From: Corynebacterium freneyi
GTDB taxonomy: Bacteria; Actinomycetota; Actinomycetes; Mycobacteriales; Mycobacteriaceae
DNA: 64,000 nucleotides
Assembly (NCBI RefSeq): GCF_030408835.1
Contig: NZ_CP047357.1
Span: 744,001 to 808,000 of the forward strand
Direction: 5' to 3'
The position numbers were made by a program, and so were the translations under genes. Shown in pieces: positions 7,867 to 15,893 of this stretch. How positions within the stretch are numbered: position 1 is the stretch's first letter; each line of letters begins with the position of its first letter. The notes beneath the pieces are model-generated. The model was not told the DNA's origin. It worked only from the letters and a program-made list of their open reading frames with translations, and ran no database searches.

Positions 7867-10614
7867 CTACTGCTCCGGGACGTACCCGTCGCACTCGCGG
7901 GCGGCCAACGCCCGCTCGACGCGGTCACGGTTCTCCGCGACGATGCGCTTGACGGGGTTGGGCACCGAGGCGTCGTCAAGCACCGCCGAAGCCTTGTCCA
8001 GTCCCTCCTGCGAGACCTCCCAGTGCGGGTACAGGCCATCGAGCATCCGCTGCGCCGTCTCCGAGGAATACCGGCCCCACCAGGACGGAGCCTCGGCGAA
8101 GTACCGGTCGGTGAAGTCGCCGAGCAACCCATCCGAACCGGGCGCGGTGAAACCGGCGATCATCGACCGCAACATCAGATTCGACGGGGCGGCGGCCCCG
8201 GTGGCGGTGCAGGTGTTCCACACGCGGATCTTGTTGTCCGCCGCCGGGATCGCCGCACGCGCCTTCGCCGCAGCCTGCGTCCCCAGCGCCGACTGGTCGG
8301 CCTGCTCGGCCGCCGCGATATCGGACACCCCCTTGTCGCCGGCGGCGACGAGCACGGTCAGCGCGTTCCACTTCATGTCCTCGTCGACGGTCAGCCCGTC
8401 CAGGCCGACCGACCCGGGCTCGCCGGCGAGGATCGCGCGGAAGATCTCGAGCGAACCGGCGCCGTCGGCCGGCAGCATGGCCAGGGCGTTGACGAACGCC
8501 AACTGGGCGTCGGACCCGGCCTCCGCGGCGCGGGCGTGATCGAGCAGCCCCTCGCCGAGCAGGCGACGCCCCTCGGCGACCCAATCGGGCGCGGCGTACC
8601 GCTCGACGGCCGCCACCGCCTGCGACAAAACACGCTCGAGCACCGAAATCTGATCCTCCGACGGCGCGCCCCGCAGCACCATGGCCACGAAATCGCGGGC
8701 GCGGACCTTCGCCGCACGGGTCATCTCCCACATCGTCGACCACGCCAGGGTGCGCGGCATCGGATCGGCGAAGGCGCCGATGTTCTCCAGCAGGAACAGC
8801 CACGACCCGGGATCCATCTCCATGAAGCAGTAGCTCAGGTCGTCGTCGTTGGCCAGGACGACGTCGCCGACGGGCACGCCCGACATCTCGGGAACCTCGG
8901 TGATCTCGCCCTTGACGTCGACCTCGACGCGGTGGGTGCGGCGCAGCAGTCCGCCGTCCATCGCGTACACGCCGATGGCCACGCGGTGGTCGCGCAGCTC
9001 GCCCGCCCCGGGCTCGGCGCCGGTCTGGCGGATGGCGAAAATGTCGTAGACCTCGGCGGCGCCACCCTCGGCAGCGTCCCCGGCACCATCCCCGGCGGCG
9101 CCACCCTCGGCCTTCTTCGTGGAGTAGGCCGCCGACAGGGTGTTGATGCCGGTGGTGGTCAGCCACTGGTCGGCCCACCCGGACAGGTCGCGGCCGGACG
9201 CCTCGGACAGGGCGCCGAGCAGGTCGTCGAAGGTGGCGTTGCCGAAGCGGTGGCGGGCGAAGTGCAGGCGGGCGCCGGCGAGGAACGCGTCTTCGCCGAC
9301 GTAGGCCACGAGCTGCTTGAGCACGGAGGCGCCCTTGGCGTAGGTGATGCCGTCGAAGTTCTGGTCGACGGTGTCGATGTCGGAGGCGTCGGCGGCGATG
9401 GGGTGCGTCGACGGCAGCTGGTCCTGCTGGTAGGCCCATGCCTTTTCGACGTTGGCGAAGGTGGTCCAGGCGCCGTCGTATTCGCTGACGGCGGCCTGCG
9501 ATGCGCAGGCGGACCAGGTGGCGAAGGATTCGTTGAGCCACAGGTCGTCCCACCATTGCATGGTCACGAGGTCGCCGAACCACATGTGGGCCATTTCGTG
9601 GAGGATGGTTTCGTTGCGGCGTTCGTACAGGTAGCCGGTGGTGCGGGAGCGGAAGACGTATTCGTCGCGGATGGTGACGGCGCCGGCGTTTTCCATTGCG
9701 CCCATGTTGTATTCGGGGCAGAAGATCTGGTCGTACTTGCCGAAGGGGTAGGGCTCGCCGAAGTTGGCCGCGTACCAGTCGAAGCCTTCCTTGGTTTCGC
9801 GGAAGAGCCGTTCGGCGTCGAGGTGTTCGGCGATGGAGGCGCGGCAGTACAGGCCCAGGGGGATGGTCAGCTCACCGTCGGGCTGGTGGTCGGCGGGGGT
9901 TTCGGGGTGCTTTGCGACGGTGCCGGTCCATTGGTCGCGGACCTCGTGCCAGGGGCCGGCGCAGAATGCGATGAGGTAGGTGGACAGGGGCACGTCGACG
10001 CGGAAGCGGTGGATGCGGGCGGCGGGGCCGTCGAGGGGCGCGATGTCGCCGTCGGCGGGGGCGATGTCGGCTACTTCGGGTTCGGAGTTGGACACGATGG
10101 TCCAGTCGCCGGGTGCGGTGACGTCCATCGTGTAGGTGGCCTTGAGGTCCGGCTGGTCGAAGCAGGCGAAGACGCGTTTGGCGTCGGCGGTTTCGAACTG
10201 GGAGTAGAGGTAGGTCTGTTCGTCGGCGGGGTCGGTGAAGCGGTGGAGGCCTTCGCCGGTGGTGGTGTAGCGGCAGTCCGCGTCGACGACGACCACGTGG
10301 TCGCCTGCGGTGAGATCGAGGATGAGGCCGCGTTCGTCGTCGTAAAGCTCCTTCGACCCGCCGCAGGCGGCGTCGGTGACGTCCGTGCCATCGATGGTGA
10401 CGGAGCGGATGTCGGCGTTGCGGAGGTCGAGGAAGGTGGTGCCGTCCCGCTTCGCGGTCAGCGTCACGGTGGTGGTCGAACGGAAGGTGTCGTCGCCCGG
10501 GGCGGCGGTGGTGCCGGGGGCGCCGGTGACGTCGAGGGAGATGTCGTAGTGGGACACCTCGAGCATGGCCGCGCGGTCGGCGGCCTCGGTCTGCGTCAGG
10601 TTCGTGGAAGTCAT
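7867..10614 (-). CDS. pepN: aminopeptidase N (M1 family zinc metallopeptidase)
   Basis: A 915-residue cytoplasmic M1 aminopeptidase. The substrate-binding GAMEN motif is at 305-309. The zinc motif HEMAH is at 339-343 with the third ligand Glu in WLNES near 361, and a catalytic Tyr region lies downstream. The C-terminal half is the helical ERAP1-like domain (about 540-900). It removes N-terminal residues from peptides produced by Clp and other proteases. The start is the ATG at 10614, 6 nt after a TACCCT -10 box. The frame continues open far upstream, but only over the SMI1 gene on the other strand. Three copies of the 11-base word lie within it (7971, 9909, 10338). Confidence 0.95.
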   Translation of the reverse strand: MTSTNLTQTEAADRAAMLEVSHYDISLDVTGAPGTTAAPGDDTFRSTTTVTLTAKRDGTTFLDLRNADIRSVTIDGTDVTDAACGGSKELYDDERGLILDLTAGDHVVVVDADCRYTTTGEGLHRFTDPADEQTYLYSQFETADAKRVFACFDQPDLKATYTMDVTAPGDWTIVSNSEPEVADIAPADGDIAPLDGPAARIHRFRVDVPLSTYLIAFCAGPWHEVRDQWTGTVAKHPETPADHQPDGELTIPLGLYCRASIAEHLDAERLFRETKEGFDWYAANFGEPYPFGKYDQIFCPEYNMGAMENAGAVTIRDEYVFRSRTTGYLYERRNETILHEMAHMWFGDLVTMQWWDDLWLNESFATWSACASQAAVSEYDGAWTTFANVEKAWAYQQDQLPSTHPIAADASDIDTVDQNFDGITYAKGASVLKQLVAYVGEDAFLAGARLHFARHRFGNATFDDLLGALSEASGRDLSGWADQWLTTTGINTLSAAYSTKKAEGGAAGDGAGDAAEGGAAEVYDIFAIRQTGAEPGAGELRDHRVAIGVYAMDGGLLRRTHRVEVDVKGEITEVPEMSGVPVGDVVLANDDDLSYCFMEMDPGSWLFLLENIGAFADPMPRTLAWSTMWEMTRAAKVRARDFVAMVLRGAPSEDQISVLERVLSQAVAAVERYAAPDWVAEGRRLLGEGLLDHARAAEAGSDAQLAFVNALAMLPADGAGSLEIFRAILAGEPGSVGLDGLTVDEDMKWNALTVLVAAGDKGVSDIAAAEQADQSALGTQAAAKARAAIPAADNKIRVWNTCTATGAAAPSNLMLRSMIAGFTAPGSDGLLGDFTDRYFAEAPSWWGRYSSETAQRMLDGLYPHWEVSQEGLDKASAVLDDASVPNPVKRIVAENRDRVERALAARECDGYVPEQ

Positions 10615-10620
10615 GCGACC

Positions 10621-10626
10621 AGGGTA
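10621..10626 (-). promoter_or_regulatory. -10 box (TACCCT) of pepN
   Basis: TACCCT on the minus strand ends 6 nt before the pepN ATG. It lies back to back with the promoter of the divergent SMI1 gene, both within 72 bp. Confidence 0.55.
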
Positions 10627-10673
10627 ACCGCGTCCCCGGATCGGCATCCGTGGCGCGGTGGGCCGACTAAAAA

Positions 10674-10679
10674 TACACT
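10674..10679 (+). promoter_or_regulatory. -10 box (TACACT) of the SMI1/KNR4 gene
   Basis: TACACT ends 7 nt before the ATG at 10687. There is no SD sequence, so the gene is probably leaderless. Confidence 0.55.
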
Positions 10680-10686
10680 TTGCCGC

Positions 10687-11217
10687 ATGAATGAACTGAG
10701 CAATGATGCTGGCAAGGTCGATCGGGTCAACGCGGCGTGGGATCGGATCGAGGCAGTGCTTGACGACGATGCCCTGGGAGCCCCCGCAACGGAGGCGGAA
10801 CTGGACCAGCTGCAGGCCGACCTCGGTGTGACGCTGCCGGATTACGTGCGGGCGTCGTGGCTGCGGCACGGGTCGGTGGACGGCGAGCCGTGGGACGGTG
10901 GCTGGATCGCGGCGCCGGCGTCGATCCTGAACGACTACAAGCTGTGGACCAAGCTGCAGGCCGACGGCGAGTTCGACGACTTCGAAAACACCGACGGGGA
11001 GGGCGCCGACTCCGAGGGCAAGTGGTACCACGAGGCGTGGATCCCGCTGGTCATGGACTTCGGCGGAAACAACTACTGCCTGGACATGCGCTCGGGTCGC
11101 CTGGTGTCCATGGACCACGAGGTCGGTTCGGAGTTCCTGGACTACGCCGACTGGCCGGCGTACCTGGAGGCCGCCGCCGATTCGCTGGAGGCCACGGGGC
11201 TGCCCTTCCCCGAGTAG
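10687..11217 (+). CDS. SMI1/KNR4 family protein
   Basis: 176 residues. The pattern is typical of the SMI1/KNR4 (SUKH) superfamily: an N-terminal helix, then TEAELDQLQADLGVTLPDYVRASWLRHGS, written here as the segment from about residue 37 to 65. The core ends with WIPLVMDFGGNNYCLDM and GSEFLDYADW. Family members include immunity proteins to contact-dependent or polymorphic toxins and also cell-wall regulators. No toxin gene is adjacent here, so an immunity role is not supported by context. The gene is a divergent single unit facing away from pepN. Confidence 0.8.
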   Translation: MNELSNDAGKVDRVNAAWDRIEAVLDDDALGAPATEAELDQLQADLGVTLPDYVRASWLRHGSVDGEPWDGGWIAAPASILNDYKLWTKLQADGEFDDFENTDGEGADSEGKWYHEAWIPLVMDFGGNNYCLDMRSGRLVSMDHEVGSEFLDYADWPAYLEAAADSLEATGLPFPE

Positions 11218-11333
11218 TCGGCCGCGCCGGGCGTCGCGTTCGTGTCGGGCGCGTGCGTCGGGTGAGTGCCGGGCCGGTGTGTCGCGTTCGTGCCGGCGCG
11301 CGGCAGGCGTGTGCGGGCGGGAAGATCCCTCCC

Positions 11334-11339
11334 TATAGT
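11334..11339 (+). promoter_or_regulatory. -10 box (TATAGT) upstream of the DsbA-like gene
   Basis: TATAGT lies 80 nt before the GTG start. The leader holds two direct copies of GCAATCAACT (within 11390-11402) and then a clear SD. Confidence 0.5.
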
Positions 11340-11419
11340 CGGTGACGAGATTATTGGTTGATGAGTCAAGCAACTCGTCGGCAATCAACTCGGCAATCAA
11401 CTCTTCAGGAGGAATTCAC

Positions 11420-12064
11420 GTGAGCACCCGAGACAAGGTCACCTTTTACTTCGACGTTTCCTGCCCGTTCTGCTGGATCACCTCCCGCTGGATCAAGGAA
11501 GTGGAGAAGGTCCGCGACATCGAGGTCGAGTGGAAGCCGATGAGCCTGTCGGTTCTCAACGAGGGCCGCGAGGAACTGCCGGAAGAGTACAAGTTCATGA
11601 TGGAGTGCAACTGGACTCCGGCGCGCCTGTTCAATGCGGTGTTCGACCAGGATGGTCAGGAGGCCGTCGACAAGCTCTACACGGCGCTGGGCACGAAGAT
11701 CCACGACGAGGACCGCATCGACCGTCACGCGCGCGTCGACGAGCCGGCCCACGCGTTCGATGAGTTGATCACCGAGGCCCTCGCGGAAGTCGGCCTACCG
11801 GAGGAGCGCCTGGCGCAGGCCCTGACCACGGATTTCGACGAGCTCATGCGCGACAACCACGCGGAGGCCATGAAGGAGGTCGGCGACGAGGTCGGCACCC
11901 CGGTGGTCAAGCTCGGCGACACCGCCTTCTTCGGCCCCGTGCTCACCCGCATTCCGCGCGGCGAGGAGGCCGGGAAGATCTTCGACGGCTCCATCCTGCT
12001 GGCCGGCTACCCGCACTTCTTCGAGCTGAAGCGGTCGCGCACCGAGAGCCCCCAGTTCGACTAA
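11420..12064 (+). CDS. DsbA-fold mycothiol-dependent nitroreductase-like protein (Rv2466c family)
   Basis: 214 residues with a thioredoxin fold and an inserted helical domain. The redox motif CPFC sits near residue 14 (FDVSCPFCWITSRW), and the cis-proline region VGTPVVKLG lies near 163. The Rv2466c family uses mycothiol as reductant and is linked to oxidative-stress response. There is no signal peptide, so it acts in the cytoplasm. GTG at 11420 follows AGGAGG with a 6-nt spacer, which fixes the start despite a longer open frame. Confidence 0.88.
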   Translation: MSTRDKVTFYFDVSCPFCWITSRWIKEVEKVRDIEVEWKPMSLSVLNEGREELPEEYKFMMECNWTPARLFNAVFDQDGQEAVDKLYTALGTKIHDEDRIDRHARVDEPAHAFDELITEALAEVGLPEERLAQALTTDFDELMRDNHAEAMKEVGDEVGTPVVKLGDTAFFGPVLTRIPRGEEAGKIFDGSILLAGYPHFFELKRSRTESPQFD

Positions 12065-12150
12065 CAGGCTGACCTGCGGAGGGATTGGCCAACCGGCCCC
12101 TCCGCATTGTCATTTCCGCCTCCGGCCCCACACCTGACCCGACGCCCGCA

Positions 12151-13353
12151 TCAACGCTGCTCGACGGCCTCCGCGCTGGCGTCGACACCGCCGCCGGCGT
12201 CCGGGTGCCAGGCCGGCGGGACGTACACGCACGTCGGGTCGGAGGCACGGTAGTCGCCGGTCAGGGCGAACGCCGTCGACCGGGAACCGCCGCAGACATT
12301 GTGGAACCCGCAGACGCTGCACTTGCCGTGCCAGTTGTCCGGGTCGCGCAACTCCTTGAACACGGGCGACTCGGAGTAGATCTCCCGGAAATCCGTTTCC
12401 TTCACGTTGCCGCAGTGCAGCGGCAGGAAACCATTCGGGTAAACGTCGCCGATGTGGTCGATGAACGCGAAACCGGAACCCGAGTTCACCGCCATCGGCG
12501 ATCGCGGCGGGCGGGGCTTCGCCGGGTGCTCGCCGAGGAGCTCGGTGGTCTTGCGGGTCAGCTCGTCGTAAAGCGGCCCACCTTCGTACTTCGGGGCGCC
12601 GGTCTCCTCCGCCTCGCGCCGCTGCAGCACCACCCGCCGATACTGCGGCGCCTCCGTGGTCTTGATGGCGATGCGGTCGGAAACGTCGACCAACCAGTTG
12701 AGCACGTCCTCGCGCTCCTCCGGCGACAGGCAGTTGAGCGCCGCGCCGCGACCGGTGGGCACGAGGAAGAAGACGTACCACATCTTCGCCCCCATCTCGA
12801 TGACCTTCTTCATCAGGGCGGGGGCTTCGCCGATGTTGTCGCGGGTCAGCGTCGAATTGATCTGCAGGCGGTAGCCGGCCTCGTTGATCACCGGCGCCAT
12901 CTCGACGGTCTTTTCGAACGTGCCCGAAAAACCGCGGAACGCATCATGCGTCGTCGCGGTCGCACCATCGAGCGACATCGACATCGCCTTGCCGCCGGCG
13001 GCCCGCAGCGACCGGATGCGCTCCGGCGTCAACCGCGGCGTCACCGACGGCGACAGGGAAATGTTGAGACCCTTCGCCGTGCCGTACTCGGTCAGCTCCT
13101 CCAGATCGGCCCGCTCGAACGGGTCACCGCCGGTGAACACCACCAACGGCAGCGGTTTGTCGTACGACGACAACGCATCGAGCAGCCGCTTGCCCTCCTC
13201 CGTGGTCAGCTGATCCGGGTGGGGCTCATGCTGGGCGTCGGCCCGACAGTGCTTGCACACCAGGCCGCAGGCCCGCGTCACCTCCCAGATCACGATGAAC
13301 GGCTTCTGATTGATGTCGTGGCGGACGGTGCGGACTGCTGGGGGCCGATGCAC
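12151..13353 (-). CDS. radical SAM/SPASM protein (TIGR04053-like)
   Basis: 400 residues. The radical SAM 4Fe-4S motif is CGLVCKHC (about residues 30-37), followed by the glycine-rich FTGGDPF. A C-terminal SPASM-type cysteine set (HCGN, CSVCGFHNVCGG, then C in DPTCVYV) would bind auxiliary clusters. It resembles the AhbD/NirJ branch, whose characterised members modify haem or peptides; the substrate here is unknown. The start is GTG with GAGGAA a few bases upstream. TAAAGT on the minus strand at 13397-13402 is a plausible -10. No precursor-peptide gene is adjacent. Confidence 0.85.
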   Translation of the reverse strand: MHRPPAVRTVRHDINQKPFIVIWEVTRACGLVCKHCRADAQHEPHPDQLTTEEGKRLLDALSSYDKPLPLVVFTGGDPFERADLEELTEYGTAKGLNISLSPSVTPRLTPERIRSLRAAGGKAMSMSLDGATATTHDAFRGFSGTFEKTVEMAPVINEAGYRLQINSTLTRDNIGEAPALMKKVIEMGAKMWYVFFLVPTGRGAALNCLSPEEREDVLNWLVDVSDRIAIKTTEAPQYRRVVLQRREAEETGAPKYEGGPLYDELTRKTTELLGEHPAKPRPPRSPMAVNSGSGFAFIDHIGDVYPNGFLPLHCGNVKETDFREIYSESPVFKELRDPDNWHGKCSVCGFHNVCGGSRSTAFALTGDYRASDPTCVYVPPAWHPDAGGGVDASAEAVEQR

Positions 13354-13437
13354 GGGGGTTCCTCGGGGCCGGGGGTTGGAAAAAACGCGTTCTCCAGCTA
13401 CTTTACGCCCCCATGCCGCAGCCCGGGAGTCGGCGAC

Positions 13438-13950
13438 CTACAGCGCTCCCTTCCATTCGGTGGGCTTCGAGGTGAAGCTGAAGGTCTTCTCGTAGGTCAA
13501 GGTGTACTCGCCCGGCGCCGCGTCCGACTTGAAGCACAGGGTGCCCGACTTGCTGCCGCCCGGGGTGAGCTCGACGGAGTCGTAATCGGTGGCCCCGCCG
13601 AACTCGGTGCTCAGCATGACGCCGTTGGTGTCGGTGAGCTTCCAATCGAACGGGTTGAGGCTGACGACGTCGGATTCCGAGACGTTGACCACGGTGACGT
13701 CGGCGCACACCTGATTGTCGCCGAAGACGTCGACGCCCGCGTTGCGGAGGTTCGACGTGGTGATGTCGGCCTCGCCCAGGTGGACGGTGTCGCCGATCTG
13801 GGCCGGGCCTTCCCGGGTGGCGTCGGCCTGGGCGGCGTCGGCCGGACCAGTGTCCGCCTGGGCGGCGTCGGCCGTCGACGACGACCCGTCGCATGCGGCG
13901 AGGACGAGGGCCAGGGCGGTGAGACCGACGGCGATGGTGGACTTCTTCAT
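13438..13950 (-). CDS. lipoprotein with DUF4352-like Ig-type domain
   Basis: 170 residues. MKKSTIAVGLTALALVLAAC is a lipoprotein signal peptide with a cleavage site before Cys 20. A low-complexity Ala/Asp/Gln linker with ADAAQAD repeats follows (about 24-50), then a beta-rich domain (about 55-170) of the telokin/DUF4352 kind found on many actinobacterial surface lipoproteins. Two cysteines in the domain (VCADV, LCFKS) could form a disulfide. The ATG at 13950 has AGGAGTG at good spacing. It may share transcription with the radical SAM gene 84 nt downstream. Confidence 0.82.
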   Translation of the reverse strand: MKKSTIAVGLTALALVLAACDGSSSTADAAQADTGPADAAQADATREGPAQIGDTVHLGEADITTSNLRNAGVDVFGDNQVCADVTVVNVSESDVVSLNPFDWKLTDTNGVMLSTEFGGATDYDSVELTPGGSKSGTLCFKSDAAPGEYTLTYEKTFSFTSKPTEWKGAL

Positions 13951-14205
13951 GATGCACTCCTGATGCGTGTTGGCGTCCGTGGCTGCGCCAGGCGCCGGGG
14001 ATCCGATCCCGCGGCGACCGCCTGATCGGAGCTGCGACTTCCGCAGCAACCGCAGATTGTCAGCCCATTCGGATCAGCTATGTTTTTGCATCGAATGGAC
14101 GAACGAACGCCGTTGGTCAGGAGAGAAGATCGGGGGAGGGGGGTGACCCGGCCGTCCCGGTCGGACCCGCGGCGATCGCGTGCACCCCCGCGCCCCGCGC
14201 CTGGT

Positions 14206-14211
14206 TATGCT
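14206..14211 (+). promoter_or_regulatory. -10 box (TATGCT) of rpiB
   Basis: TATGCT ends 6 nt before the ATG at 14218, indicating a leaderless mRNA. Confidence 0.55.
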
Positions 14212-14217
14212 TGGCTC

Positions 14218-14694
14218 ATGCGTATTTACCTTGGCGCGGACCACGCCGGCTTCGAGATGAAGAACCTGATCAAGGACCACCTGGAAAAGGCGGGCCACGA
14301 GGTCGTCGATTGCGGCGCCCACGTGTACGACGCCGCCGACGACTACCCGGCCTTCTGCATCGAGGCCGCCTCACGCACGGTCAACGACCCGGGTTCGCTG
14401 GGCATCGTGCTCGGCGGTTCCGGCAACGGCGAGCAGATCGCCGCGAACAAGGTCAAGGGTGCTCGCTGCGCCCTGGCCTGGTCGGTGGAGACCGCCAAGC
14501 TCGCCCGCGAGCACAACAACGCCCAGCTCATCGGCCTTGGCGGCCGCATGCACTCCGAGGAGGAGGCGCTGGCCATCGTCGACGCTTTCGTCGCCCAGCC
14601 GTGGAGCGAGGAGGAGCGCCACCAGCGCCGCATCGACATCCTCGCCGAGTACGAGAAGACCGGCATCGCCCCGGCCCTGCCCGAGCAGGAGTAG
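14218..14694 (+). CDS. rpiB: ribose-5-phosphate isomerase B
   Basis: 158 residues of the RpiB/LacAB fold. MRIYLGADHAGFEMK holds the phosphate-binding GADHAG motif. The catalytic region GIVLGGSGNGEQIAANKVKG has Ser in place of Cys in the usual GxGxG loop, as in actinobacterial RpiB. It interconverts ribose 5-phosphate and ribulose 5-phosphate in the pentose phosphate pathway. The start is fixed by the -10 box, since upstream codons in the same frame have no signal. Confidence 0.94.
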   Translation: MRIYLGADHAGFEMKNLIKDHLEKAGHEVVDCGAHVYDAADDYPAFCIEAASRTVNDPGSLGIVLGGSGNGEQIAANKVKGARCALAWSVETAKLAREHNNAQLIGLGGRMHSEEEALAIVDAFVAQPWSEEERHQRRIDILAEYEKTGIAPALPEQE

Positions 14695-14803
14695 CCCCGC
14701 GTCTGCGGTTCAGGTGTCGAACGGCGGCATCCCACGTCATGTGGGATGCCGCCGTCGTCGTTTGCGGAGCGGGCGTGACCGGGGGAAACTCCGGCGGACG
14801 ACT

Positions 14804-15691
14804 CTAGAAGTCGAAGTCGAATCCGCCGCCGTCGCCGCCGAACATGCCGCCGTCGAAGAAGCCGCCGTCGTCGCCGCCGAAGAATCCGCCGCCATCTCCG
14901 GCGTCCATGTCGCCGCCCATGTCCCCGCCATCACCGGCATCGCCCATGTCGCCGCCGTCGCCGCCGTCGCCACCGGCTCCCATGTCGCCGTCGCCCATGT
15001 CGCCGACCCCCTCGGAGCCGTCGCCGACGCCGCTTTCGAAGTCGGAGGCGGCGTAGGCGACGCCGGCCATGCCGTTGAACATCATGGAGAACAGCAGCAC
15101 GGAACCCATGGTCCACATGCCGGTGCGCAGGGCGGATTGCCACCACGGTTCGGAGTACCAGCCGGCGGGCACGGGGCGTCCGGCGACCTTGCCGCCCGGG
15201 TAGTAGTTGGGGGTCTGTTCGGTGGGCACGGGCGACGCGGAGATCTGCCGGCCCTCGTGTTCGATGGTGCGCTGTTCGGTGACGGATCCGGCGGATCGCT
15301 GGCCTTCCAGCGGCGGCAGCGCGGGTCCGGCGGGCATGCCCATGATTTCGCGGGCCGCGGCGACGTAGTGCAGGCCTTCGAGCGCGGATTCGCGGGCGAG
15401 CTGGGCCTGCTTGACGGTGTTGGCGGTGGAGATCTGCGCCGACGCCGCGTTGTACCGCTCGGAGGCGTCGGCCATCGCCTGGGTGGAGGCGGTGTCGGAG
15501 CCGGCGATGGACAGCACCTGCGATCCCAGCCGTTCGATCCAGCGGCGGGCGTCGGCCACGGCATCGGCGACGTCGTCGTGGGCGCGCTGTTGGATGGCCT
15601 TGTTCTGGCGGCCCTGCGCCATCTGGATCAGGAGGACGCCGCCGATGATCACGACGGCGATGAGGAGGAATGCATCCATCGGGTGGGTCAC
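14804..15691 (-). CDS. membrane-anchored protein with Gly/Asp-rich C-terminal tail, unknown function
   Basis: 295 residues. An N-terminal membrane helix (about 6-23) is followed by an alanine-rich, probably coiled region (25-120). A linker, a second hydrophobic segment (about 190-213) and a 75-residue tail made almost only of Gly, Asp, Met and Phe (GDGGDMGD-type repeats ending GGGFDFDF) complete the protein. Similar proteins occur in other corynebacteria beside rpiB, as I recall, but no function is known. The start may be GTG at 15691 or ATG at 15679; neither has a convincing SD. The tail resembles the low-complexity tails of TPM/LemA-neighbourhood proteins. Confidence 0.7.
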   Translation of the reverse strand: MTHPMDAFLLIAVVIIGGVLLIQMAQGRQNKAIQQRAHDDVADAVADARRWIERLGSQVLSIAGSDTASTQAMADASERYNAASAQISTANTVKQAQLARESALEGLHYVAAAREIMGMPAGPALPPLEGQRSAGSVTEQRTIEHEGRQISASPVPTEQTPNYYPGGKVAGRPVPAGWYSEPWWQSALRTGMWTMGSVLLFSMMFNGMAGVAYAASDFESGVGDGSEGVGDMGDGDMGAGGDGGDGGDMGDAGDGGDMGGDMDAGDGGGFFGGDDGGFFDGGMFGGDGGGFDFDF

Positions 15692-15881
15692 GGTCCTAAC
15701 GTGATTTTTGTTCGGGGTACATCATCGACAACGGGCCGGGGCCGCGATTCGTTCCAGGGGGAGCGGATTTTTCCGCGAAAGATTCGGTTGTTTTACTCGG
15801 TTGCTTTACGACGATGCCGTCGACGCCCGGGACCCCGTAACGTTCTGTTTGAAAACCATGAATTCGACAGGTTGCGTGACA

Positions 15882-15887
15882 TAGGGT
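15882..15887 (+). promoter_or_regulatory. -10 box (TAGGGT) of the GH1 gene
   Basis: TAGGGT ends 6 nt before the ATG at 15894. The 15803-15813 copy of the 11-base word lies about 70 nt upstream. Confidence 0.5.
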
Positions 15888-15893
15888 GTCGTC

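Noticed and set aside
10687..11217. Immunity gene of a toxin system
   Set aside because: SMI1/KNR4 proteins can be immunity proteins, but no toxin-like gene or secretion locus lies nearby.
11319..11346. SigH-type promoter (GGGAA...GTT) before the DsbA-like gene
   Set aside because: The GGGAA and GTT elements are too far apart (more than 30 nt). A TATAGT -10 box is a simpler reading.
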